From: Stenotrophomonas sp. Ste86 | Lineage (GTDB): Bacteria > Pseudomonadota > Gammaproteobacteria > Xanthomonadales > Xanthomonadaceae | Assembly (NCBI RefSeq): GCF_024519465.1 | Contig: NZ_JALJRW010000003.1 | Coordinates: 181,158 to 245,157, forward strand | Length of the DNA: 64,000 nucleotides | Direction of reading: 5' to 3' | In this document: piece by piece, positions 9,794 to 16,872 of the stretch | Layout of the letters: the number at the start of each line of letters is the position of its first letter | How positions within the stretch are numbered: position 1 is the first letter of the stretch | Position numbers and translations under genes: made by a program | Notes under the pieces: model-generated | What the model was told of the DNA's origin: nothing | What the model saw: the letters and a program-made list of their open reading frames with translations, nothing else | Database searches by the model: none

Positions 9794-9970
9794 GGCGGAG
9801 GCAGTCGGACAACGGGATCACATTCTCTCACGCCCTCATCTGGCTGGCTGCGCGATGAACACAAGTCATTGATTTGAAATGAACAGCGTCGCCATTTAAC
9901 GAGTTTTTCACTCAATGACAGTGGCCAGCCCGGATACTCGGAGTTCGCTGACTTCAGCCAAAGAAACGCC

Positions 9971-10249
9971 ATGTACAACCGCTTCTTCCAGTTCAACTCG
10001 TTCCGCACCCTGTTCGCGCCGCGGAAGCCGCGCCATCCGCTGGTGCGCGTTGCGGTGGGTCTGCTGGGCCTGGCGATCCTGGCCGCGCTGGTGTTTGTCG
10101 GGGTTTTCGTGGGTGCGGCGATGATCATCGCCGGTCTGGCATGGAAGCTGCTCGCCCAGCGCAAGCAGAACGCGCGCCCGAGCGACCCGCACGTGGTCGA
10201 CGCCGAGTACCACGTGGTCCGCAAGCAAGCCTTGCCGCTGTCGCGCTGA
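9971..10249 (+). CDS. Small single-span membrane protein of unknown function
   Basis: 92-residue protein with a basic N-terminus (RKPRHP), one long hydrophobic segment (about residues 26-60, VGLLGLAILAALVFVGVFVG and onward) and a short basic C-terminal tail. Arg-rich flanks suggest inner-membrane location. No family recognised. It stands alone between the divergent Rieske gene and the FAH-family gene. Confidence 0.65.
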   Translation: MYNRFFQFNSFRTLFAPRKPRHPLVRVAVGLLGLAILAALVFVGVFVGAAMIIAGLAWKLLAQRKQNARPSDPHVVDAEYHVVRKQALPLSR

Positions 10250-10381
10250 GGTTCCGCCGCGCGCGCCCGCGCGGCGTGTTCTGAACTCCGCTGCATTGAA
10301 CGCCAACGGCCACGCCTCGGCGTGGCATGTCGCGCGCGCGCGTTCTAGACTGCCCGTGACCTTACGTGACAGGACGCGAGC

Positions 10382-11089
10382 ATGACCGATGTAATCCCCA
10401 CGCCCGAGCCACCGCGCATTCCGGTTGCCGGTGGCGGCACCTTCCCGGTGCGCCGCATCTACTGTGTCGGGCGCAACTTCGCCGACCATGCGCGCGAGAT
10501 GGGCGCGGCCGTGCCGGCCGCCGAGGATCGGGGCCGCCCGATGTTCTTCAGCAAGCCCGCCGATGCGATCGTGGTCGGGCATGACGATGTGATCCCCTAC
10601 CCGTCGGCGACCTCGGACCTGCACCACGAAGTGGAGCTGGTGGTGGCGATCGGCCGCGATGCGCCCGCCGGTGAGCTGCCGGTCGACCAGGCCGAAGCAC
10701 TGGTGTTCGGCTACGGCGTCGGCCTGGACCTGACGCGGCGCGACCTGCAGGCCCAGGCCAAGGCCAAGGGCCATCCGTGGGATCCGGCCAAGGGCTTCGA
10801 CCAGTCCGCCCCGGTCAGCGAGCTGGTGCCGGCGGCGGAAGTGGGCGATCTGGCCGCGCTCAACCTGTCGCTGGAGATCAACGGTGAAGTACGCCAGCAG
10901 TCGCTGCTGGACCAGATGATCTGGAACGTGCCGGAGATCCTGCACGAGTTGTCCAAGCTGTGGGCGCTGAAGGCCGGCGACCTGGTCTTCATGGGCACCC
11001 CATCGGGCGTGGCCGCGTTGAAGCCGGGCGACCGTTTCAGCGCGCGGCTGGAGAACGTGGCCGAGCGCCACGGCATCATCGCCGGATGA
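10382..11089 (+). CDS. Fumarylacetoacetate hydrolase (FAH) family protein
   Basis: 235-residue metal-dependent hydrolase/isomerase fold. The typical FAH residues are visible: RNFADHA near residue 31, the acidic metal-ligand segment [12 protein letters not shown] near residue 81, [13 protein letters not shown] near residue 115, and the C-terminal [12 protein letters not shown]. Small members act as fumarylpyruvate hydrolases or oxaloacetate decarboxylases/tautomerases; the substrate is not determined by context. AGGA precedes the start at a normal distance. Confidence 0.88.
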   Translation: MTDVIPTPEPPRIPVAGGGTFPVRRIYCVGRNFADHAREMGAAVPAAEDRGRPMFFSKPADAIVVGHDDVIPYPSATSDLHHEVELVVAIGRDAPAGELPVDQAEALVFGYGVGLDLTRRDLQAQAKAKGHPWDPAKGFDQSAPVSELVPAAEVGDLAALNLSLEINGEVRQQSLLDQMIWNVPEILHELSKLWALKAGDLVFMGTPSGVAALKPGDRFSARLENVAERHGIIAG

Positions 11090-11147
11090 CACGCGCTGCG
11101 CTACGCTGCGGCGTCCTTTGATTCCCCCGATACGACAGGAGAGCCCG

Positions 11148-11561
11148 ATGGGTGTACTGACTGAGTTCAAAGAGTTCGCCATGCGTGGCAACGTCATCGA
11201 CCTGGCGGTCGGTGTGGTCATCGGTGCGGCGTTCGGCAAGATCGTCACCGCGCTGGTGGACAAAATCATCATGCCGCCGCTCGGCTGGATGATCGGGCGG
11301 GTGGATTTCTCCGAACTGGCCTGGACGCTGGCCCCGGCGCGGATTGCCGCAGATGGCAAGGAGATTCCGGCGGTGGTGATCGGCTACGGCGACTTCCTCA
11401 ACACCGTGGTGCAGTTCGTGATCGTGGCCTTTGCGATCTTCATGGTCGTGAAGTTCATCAACCGCCTGGCCCGCAAGAAGCAGGCCGAGCCGGCCGCCCC
11501 GGCGGCGCCGAGCGAAGAAGTGCTGCTGCTGCGCGAAATCCGCGACAACCTGAAGCACTGA
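11148..11561 (+). CDS. mscL: Large-conductance mechanosensitive channel MscL
   Basis: 137-residue inner-membrane channel (E. coli MscL is 136) that opens under extreme membrane tension and releases solutes after hypo-osmotic shock. The N-terminal amphipathic helix [20 protein letters not shown] is followed by pore helix TM1 ([17 protein letters not shown]), a periplasmic loop, TM2 and a C-terminal helix rich in Ala/Pro. The ATG at 11148 has AGGAGA upstream; an in-frame upstream start would only add an unlike leader. A palindrome pair and a true terminator follow. Confidence 0.96.
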   Translation: MGVLTEFKEFAMRGNVIDLAVGVVIGAAFGKIVTALVDKIIMPPLGWMIGRVDFSELAWTLAPARIAADGKEIPAVVIGYGDFLNTVVQFVIVAFAIFMVVKFINRLARKKQAEPAAPAAPSEEVLLLREIRDNLKH

Positions 11562-11605
11562 GGCAGCACTGTCGGCGGCCCGCCGCTGGCCGGCAGCACG
11601 GAAAC

Positions 11606-11677
11606 GGTAGTGCCGGCCGCTGGCCGGCTCCACGGATATCGTGCATCGCGCGGAACCGGCCAGCGGCCGGCACTACC
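11606..11677. repeat. SMAG (GTAG) palindrome pair
   Basis: Arms 11606-11627 and 11656-11677 are a perfect 22-bp inverted repeat, each beginning with the GGTAG signature read outward-in. A further half palindrome lies just before it, about 11573-11596. Position is 3' of mscL. Confidence 0.8.
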
Positions 11678-11682
11678 CATCG

Positions 11683-11706
11683 AAAGCCCCGCTCCGGCGG
11701 GGTTTT
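11683..11706 (+). terminator. mscL terminator
   Basis: Stem 11683-11692 with 11697-11706 (one G-T pair), 4-nt loop, followed by T-rich sequence. It ends the mscL transcript just after the SMAG pair. Confidence 0.8.
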
Positions 11707-11810
11707 CGCTTTTGGAAAACAGCATTCGCCGGAGCATGACCTACCGCCCATGTGCGGCGCTGGCAGGCTGCTAAGCTCGGGGGCTTCCGTCCCGTTTCCC
11801 GGAGCTGTCC

Positions 11811-13232
11811 ATGCGTCGCCGCGTCCTTGCCATCGCATCCTCCCTCGCCCTGCTGGCCGCGCCGGCCTTCGCGGCGACGGGCACCACCACGCTGCCGCCG
11901 AAGTCGCTGGCCACCGCCGCCGAGCTGCGTGAGCAGGCCCTCAAGGACGACACCGGCTGGAAGGTGGTCGAATCGCTCACCACCGAGATCGGCCCGCGCA
12001 TCGCCGGCGGTGAAGCCGATCCGCGCGCCGTGGCCTGGGCGGTGGCCAAGTTCAAATCGCTGGGCTTTGACAAAGTGTGGACCGAGCCGGTCACCTTCCC
12101 CAAGTGGGAGCGCCGCAGTGAGCATGCGCAGGTCACCGGCAAGCATGCCCAGCCGCTGACCATCACCGCGCTGGGCGGCAGCCCGGGTGGCACGGTCGAA
12201 GCCGAGGTGGTGCGCTTTGCCGACCTGGCCGCGCTGCAGGCCGCGCCGGCCGGCTCGCTGGCGGGCAAGATCGCCTTCGTCGATTACCAGATGACCGCCT
12301 ACCGCGATGGCCGCGACTACGGCAATGGCGGCGCGGTGCGCAGCAAGGGGCCGTCCGAGGCGATCCGCAAAGGCGCGGTGGGCTTTGTGATGCGCTCGGC
12401 CGGTACCGATTCGCACCGCGTGCCGCACACCGGTATCACCCGCTTCGACGACGGCCTCACCCCGGTGCCGTCGGCGGCGTTGTCGGTGCCCGATGCCAAC
12501 CAGCTGGCGCGCCTGGTGGCGCTGGGCAGCACCACGCTCAAGCTCACCCTGGACTGCGGCTGGGACGGCAAGGCCACCTCCTACAATGTGATCGGCGAGA
12601 TCACAGGGCGCAGCCTGCCCAAGGAAGTGGTGGTGATCGGCGGCCATCTGGATTCGTGGGACCTGGGCACCGGGGCGATCGATGATGGCGCCGGCGTGGG
12701 CATCACCATGGCCGCCGGCCATCTGATCGGCCAGCTGAAGCAGGCGCCCAAGCGCACCATCCGCGTGGTTGCGTTCGCCAACGAGGAACAGGGTCTGTAC
12801 GGCGGCAAGGCCTATGCCGAAGCGCATGCCAAGGACGTGGTGCTGCACCAGCTGGCCGCCGAGAGCGACTTCGGTGCGGGCCGCATCTATGCGTTCAACA
12901 CTGGCTCGCCGAACCCGGAGGGCTCGCGCGAGGCAACCCGCCAGATCGCCGAAGTACTCAAGCCGCTGGGCATCGAGTACGCCGCTGACAAGGGTGGCCC
13001 GGGCCCGGACGTGGGTCCGCTGGCGGCCAAGGGCGGTGCGTGGGCCTGGCTTGCGCAGGACGGCAGCGATTACTTCAACCTGCACCACACCGCCGACGAC
13101 ACCCTGGACAAGATCGACCCGGCCGCGTTGGCACAGAACGTGGCGGCGTACACGGTGTTTGCCTACCTGGCGGCCGAGGCCGAGGGCAGCTTCGGCAGCG
13201 AGGCCAAGCCGACCACGCCGCCGAACGAATGA
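11811..13232 (+). CDS. Secreted M28-family zinc aminopeptidase
   Basis: 473-residue peptidase with a signal peptide (cleavage after AFA, residue 22). A protease-associated insert lies in the first half (about 120-220), followed by the M28 catalytic domain. Zinc ligands and catalytic residues are visible: H in GGHLDSWD near 278, D in GAIDDGAG near 290, the Glu pair in FANEEQGL near 322, and H in LHHTADDT near 426. M28 peptidases release N-terminal residues from peptides in the periplasm or medium. It stands alone on the plus strand. Confidence 0.93.
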   Translation: MRRRVLAIASSLALLAAPAFAATGTTTLPPKSLATAAELREQALKDDTGWKVVESLTTEIGPRIAGGEADPRAVAWAVAKFKSLGFDKVWTEPVTFPKWERRSEHAQVTGKHAQPLTITALGGSPGGTVEAEVVRFADLAALQAAPAGSLAGKIAFVDYQMTAYRDGRDYGNGGAVRSKGPSEAIRKGAVGFVMRSAGTDSHRVPHTGITRFDDGLTPVPSAALSVPDANQLARLVALGSTTLKLTLDCGWDGKATSYNVIGEITGRSLPKEVVVIGGHLDSWDLGTGAIDDGAGVGITMAAGHLIGQLKQAPKRTIRVVAFANEEQGLYGGKAYAEAHAKDVVLHQLAAESDFGAGRIYAFNTGSPNPEGSREATRQIAEVLKPLGIEYAADKGGPGPDVGPLAAKGGAWAWLAQDGSDYFNLHHTADDTLDKIDPAALAQNVAAYTVFAYLAAEAEGSFGSEAKPTTPPNE

Positions 13233-13475
13233 TCGCAGCGCGCGACGGCGTGGCGTCGTCGCCTTGCGCTTGTTGATCGCGGTGCTCTAGAAAAAGGTGC
13301 TTCCTGCAGTGGCAGGGAGCGTCTTGTTCCAAGGGACATGGAAATGGCGCAGGGCGATATGCATGCGGACGGGATCCAGGCGCCGTCTCTGGATCGGTGG
13401 TGTCTCCGCTCGGGCCTGTCGCGAGCGGGAGGGCCCCGTAGCAGCCGGTAGCAGGGGCACGCCAGGCTTTTCTGG

Positions 13476-13615
13476 CCTTGGTCGGTGGGTTGGGCGCTGG
13501 GCCCCCATGCCCTTGGAGGCGAAATAAAGGGGGAGGTGGCGGCCGTAGGCCGACGCCGGAGGACATTCGCCGGAAAGGGCATGGGGGCCCAGCGCCCAAC
13601 CCACCGACCAAGGCG
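13476..13615. repeat. Long inverted repeat element E1 (40-bp arms, 60-nt core)
   Basis: Arms 13476-13515 and 13576-13615 are perfect reverse complements over 40 bp. The core between them contains CGAAATAAAGGGGGAGG and GGAGGACATTCGCC and is homologous, in reverse orientation, to the core of the element at 40570-40668. The core ends can pair (GGCGAA 13519-13524 with TTCGCC 13567-13572). Sequence upstream (about 13433-13475) is also related to the flank and arm of the second element. Confidence 0.85.
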
Positions 13616-13672
13616 CGGAAAGAGCCTCAGGGCGCGCTTCTGCTTGCCCACGGAAGGCAGAAGAACAAAAAA

Positions 13673-13699
13673 AAGCCCGGTCGAAAAACGACCGGGCTT
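13673..13699 (-). terminator. Strong minus-strand terminator
   Basis: 11-bp perfect stem (13673-13683 with 13689-13699), loop AAAAA on the plus strand, followed on the minus strand by eight consecutive T. It lies 245 nt beyond the TrmH-family stop codon, so it either ends a long 3' UTR or terminates an independent small RNA. Confidence 0.85.
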
Positions 13700-13944
13700 C
13701 CGGGACTCGTCACACCCCACGCGGTGAGCGCCACAGACGTACTGCGGTCCGGACAACGGCGCCGCGCTGGGCGGGTGTCTCTCCTCACCCACCCAACACA
13801 GCACCGCCTTGCACTGTGACGCAGCGCATGGGCCGCTCACTATGCGAATAATCCGAATCCCGTGTAGTCACGACGCTATCGGTGACACCGATCACACCGG
13901 GTTGGAGAAGCGCGCACGTGCGCTACCCGAAAACCGCGTCCTGC

Positions 13945-14784
13945 TCAGCGTGCCTGGCGTGCGTACCAGTGCGACAGCAACACCGCTGTCGCCGATGCCA
14001 CGTTGAGACTCTCCACCGCACCGGTGCCGGGAATGGACAGCTGCTGATCGCAGTCCTGCGCCAGCTCACGATCCATGCCCTCACCTTCGGCGCCCATCAC
14101 ATAGACCAGGCGCGCCGGCACATCGCTGGCGAACAGGTCGTTGCCGCCGTCAACCAGCGTCGCGGCCAGCCCGAAACCGGCCTGGCGCAGCTGCGCCATC
14201 GCCTCCGGCAGTTCCGGCAAACGCACCAGCGGCACCGATTCGGCGCCCCCCTCGGCCACGCGCGCGGCAGCGCCGGACAGCGCCAGGGTGGAACCGGGAG
14301 GCAGCAGCAGCCCGGTCACGCCGAAATGCGCCGCCGAGCGCAGGATCGCGCCGAAGTTGTGCGGGTTGCCTACGCCATCCAGCCACAGCGCCAGCGCAGG
14401 CTTGCCGGCAGGCAGTGTGTCCAGCCACGCATCCAGGTCGAGCATCGGCGCGCGCAGCACGTCGGCGACCACGCCCTCGTGGTGGGTGGTGGCGGCGAGC
14501 TTGTTGAGGTCGCCCTCCTCCACCACGCGATAGCCGACGCGGTTGGCCACGCACCATTTCAGTACCGGCTGCATGCGCGGGATCAGCGATTCGGCCAGGT
14601 ACAGCTTGCGCAGCGCCTGCGGGCGCTTCTCGAACAGCGCCTGCACCGCGTTCCACCCGTACAGGCGCAGTTCGTCGTTGCCACGCCCCGGCGGTGGCGG
14701 CGTGCCGCCCTCGCGCGGGGGCAACGGGGTTGCCCGCGGCGGTCGCGAGGACGGGCGGCGGGCATTCTTCCAGGGATCATTCAC
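13945..14784 (-). CDS. TrmH-family (SpoU) RNA 2'-O-methyltransferase
   Basis: 279-residue SPOUT methyltransferase. An N-terminal substrate-binding domain starts at ELRLYGWNAV and the SPOUT domain carries the three family motifs: GVGNPHNFGAILRSAAHFG near 125, VYVMGAEGEGM near 225 and SIPGTGAVESLNVASATAV near 247. Such enzymes methylate a ribose 2'-OH in rRNA or tRNA; whether this is an RlmB paralogue or another member cannot be decided here. The GTG at 14784 overlaps the end of the upstream symporter gene by 8 nt, implying translational coupling. The Pro/Arg-rich N-terminal 35 residues look unstructured. Confidence 0.85.
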   Translation of the reverse strand: MNDPWKNARRPSSRPPRATPLPPREGGTPPPPGRGNDELRLYGWNAVQALFEKRPQALRKLYLAESLIPRMQPVLKWCVANRVGYRVVEEGDLNKLAATTHHEGVVADVLRAPMLDLDAWLDTLPAGKPALALWLDGVGNPHNFGAILRSAAHFGVTGLLLPPGSTLALSGAAARVAEGGAESVPLVRLPELPEAMAQLRQAGFGLAATLVDGGNDLFASDVPARLVYVMGAEGEGMDRELAQDCDQQLSIPGTGAVESLNVASATAVLLSHWYARQAR

Positions 14785-16294
14785 TACGGGACAACTCCAG
14801 CTTGCGTTGACGCCAGAAATCGGCGTTCTTGATGCCCAGGGCATCGGGGTCGAAGGTCGGGTCGAGGCCCAGCTTCTTCTGTCGTTCGTAATCGCGCAGG
14901 GCCAGCATCGCCGGCCGCTGCACGATCAGGATGGCGATGATGTTCAACCAGGCCATCAGGCCCACGCCGATGTCGCCCAGCGCCCAGGCCAGGGTGGCGT
15001 TGTGGAACGCGCCGAACACCACCATGCCGATGATGCCCAGGCGCAGCACCAGCACGGTCAGCGGCCGCTTGCGGTTCTGGTTGATGTAACTGAGGTTGGT
15101 CTCGGCCATGTAGTAATAGGCCATGATCGTGGTGAAGGCGAAGAAGAAGATCGCCACCGACACGAACGAGGCACCCCAGCCGGGCAGTACCGCTTCCACG
15201 CCGGCCTGCGCATAGCCGGCACCTTCGGGGATGCCCGCCAGGCCCTGGAAGATTGGTTCGGCACCGGCCACCGGCGAGTACACGTTGTACGTGCCGCTGG
15301 CCAGGATCAGGAAGGCGGTGGCGGTGCACACCATCATGGTGTCGAAGTAGATCGCAAAGGCCTGCACGTAGCCCTGCTTGGCCGGATGCGAGACCTCCGA
15401 AGCGGCCGCAGCATGCGGGCCCGAGCCTTGGCCGGCCTCGTTGGCATAGATGCCGCGCTTGATGCCCCACTCCACCGCCAGGCCCATCATCGCGCCAAAT
15501 GCGGCGTGGGTGCCGAAGGCGCTGTCGAAGATGATGCCGAACATTTCCGGCACGCGGTCGTAGTTGATGATCATGATGACGATGGCCATCAGGATGAAGG
15601 CGGCCGCCATGAACGGCACCACCACCTCGGCGAAGTTGGCGATGCGCTTGACCCCGCCGAAGATGACCACGCCCAGCAGCAGCGCCACCACGATGCCGAT
15701 GCCCAGCTTCAGCGCCTGCACCGATTCCATGCCCATGAACTGGCCATCCAGCGGGCCGCACAGCGCGCCGCCCCGGCAGGCGTTGATGATGCTGTCGGCA
15801 ATCGCGTTGGCCTGTACGCCCGGCATCAGGAAGCCGGCCGCGATAATCGTGGCCACGGCGAAGGCCAGCGCGTACCACTTCAGGCCCATGGCCTTTTCGA
15901 TGTAGTACGCCGGGCCGCCGCGGTAACGGCCTTCGGCATCCTTGGTCTTGTAGATCTGCGCCAGCGTGCACTCGACATAGGAGGTTGAGGCGCCGAGGAA
16001 GCCCATCACCCACATCCAGAAGATCGCGCCGGGGCCACCAAAGGCGATGGCGGTGGCCACGCCGGCGATGTTGCCGATGCCCATGCGCCCGGCCATCGAC
16101 ATGGCCAGTGCTTGGAACGAGGACACGCCCGCGTCGGACTTCTCGCCCTGCACGGTCAGGCGGCACATCTCGAAGAAGCCGCGGATCTGCATGAAGCGGG
16201 TACGGATGCTGAAGAACAGGCCGGCGCCCAGGCACACCGCGATCAGTGCCTTGCTCCAGATGATGCTGTTGACGAAATGTACGGCTGCTTCCAC
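14777..16294 (-). CDS. Alanine/glycine:cation symporter (AGCS family)
   Basis: 505-residue inner-membrane sodium:amino-acid symporter with about ten to eleven membrane segments. Family segments seen are GRMGIGNIAGVATAIAFGGP near residue 72, YANEAGQGSGPHAAAASE near 285 and the TIMAYYYMAETNLSY region near 400. The GTG at 16294 is chosen for its GGAGAG ribosome site 7 nt upstream; an in-frame ATG at 16363 would add a hydrophilic leader. It overlaps the TrmH-family gene. Confidence 0.9.
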   Translation of the reverse strand: MEAAVHFVNSIIWSKALIAVCLGAGLFFSIRTRFMQIRGFFEMCRLTVQGEKSDAGVSSFQALAMSMAGRMGIGNIAGVATAIAFGGPGAIFWMWVMGFLGASTSYVECTLAQIYKTKDAEGRYRGGPAYYIEKAMGLKWYALAFAVATIIAAGFLMPGVQANAIADSIINACRGGALCGPLDGQFMGMESVQALKLGIGIVVALLLGVVIFGGVKRIANFAEVVVPFMAAAFILMAIVIMIINYDRVPEMFGIIFDSAFGTHAAFGAMMGLAVEWGIKRGIYANEAGQGSGPHAAAASEVSHPAKQGYVQAFAIYFDTMMVCTATAFLILASGTYNVYSPVAGAEPIFQGLAGIPEGAGYAQAGVEAVLPGWGASFVSVAIFFFAFTTIMAYYYMAETNLSYINQNRKRPLTVLVLRLGIIGMVVFGAFHNATLAWALGDIGVGLMAWLNIIAILIVQRPAMLALRDYERQKKLGLDPTFDPDALGIKNADFWRQRKLELSRSE

Positions 16295-16363
16295 GCGCTC
16301 TCTCCAGTCGGCGGAAAATAAAGGACGTCCCGTCGGCTGGAGGGGACCGGCTCGATTCTCCAC

Positions 16364-16743
16364 GATCGGGGGCCGCTACGGTAGCGGCAGCGCTTCATCG
16401 GCCCGGCAGGATGCCCGGTTCTCCCCGGAGAAACCCGCGCCCCGGTAGAGCCGGGCCATGCCCGGCTGCCTCCGTCCCGGAGCGACCCCAGCCCGGTAGA
16501 GCCGGGCCATGCCCGGCTGCCTCTGCCCCGGAGCGACCCCAGCCCGGTAGAGCCGGGCCATGCCCGGCTGCCTCTGCCCCGGAGCGACCCCAGCCCGGTA
16601 GAGCCGGGCCATGCCCGGCTGCCTCTGCCCCGGAGCGACCCCAGCCCGGTAGAGCCGGGCCATGCCCGGCTGCCTCTACCCCGGAGCGACCCGAGCCCCG
16701 GTAGAGCCGGGCCATGCCCGGCTGCCTCTACGGCAACGCTGGG
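16364..16743. other. Intergenic region dominated by a SMAG tandem array
   Basis: 380 nt between the symporter and the efflux operon. Apart from the six-copy palindrome array (16444-16733) it should carry the symporter promoter between about 16295 and 16440; no clear promoter hexamers were identified. Confidence 0.6.
16444..16733. repeat. Six-copy tandem array of SMAG palindromes (51-bp period)
   Basis: GGTAGAGCCGGGCCATGCCC begins at 16444, 16495, 16546, 16597, 16648 and 16700. Each unit is a palindrome (AGCCGGGC-AT-GCCCGGCT) plus a spacer ending in CGGAGCGACCC. Copies differ only at a few spacer positions, indicating recent expansion. Because 51 is divisible by three, long spurious frames run through both strands. 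Confidence 0.92.
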
Positions 16744-16872
16744 CTACAGGCTGCGCAGCCGCAAAAACAGATAGGAGAAGCAGTCGCGCAGCCCGCGCCC
16801 GACCGGCTCGCCGTAGGCTTGGCGCAGCACGAAACCCTCACCGACGAAGCGGGGGATCGCCGGATCAGGCAT
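16744..16872 (-). CDS. Possible 42-residue small protein at the 3' end of the RND efflux operon
   Basis: An open frame starts with ATG at 16872, overlapping the last 8 nt of the RND gene, and stops at TAG 16744-16746, just before the SMAG array. It would read MPDPAIPRFVGEGFVLRQAY followed by GEPVGRGLRDC and a hydrophobic-basic end SYLFLRLRSL. Translational coupling and a normal amino-acid mix argue for it; shortness and lack of any recognised family argue against. It could also be a remnant. Confidence 0.3.
   Translation of the reverse strand: MPDPAIPRFVGEGFVLRQAYGEPVGRGLRDCFSYLFLRLRSL

Larger units (their letters stand above)
13233..13944. other. 712-nt intergenic region with a long inverted repeat and a terminator
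   Basis: No supportable coding sequence. Reading frames in this stretch arise from the 40-bp inverted repeat and are GC-skewed artefacts. The region holds the inverted-repeat element at 13476-13615, a strong minus-strand terminator at 13673-13699, and an unexplained 245 nt between that terminator and the trmH-family gene. Confidence 0.7.

Noticed and set aside
13163-13840. Several overlapping frames on both strands in the intergenic region
   Set aside because: They read through the 40-bp inverted repeat and give mirrored Pro/Gly/Arg-rich sequences on both strands, the mark of non-coding palindromic DNA.
16376-16715. Repetitive minus-strand frames coding 17-residue repeats (MARLYRAGVAPGQRQPG type)
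   Set aside because: They are a by-product of the 51-bp SMAG array, whose period is a multiple of three; no ribosome site or independent support.
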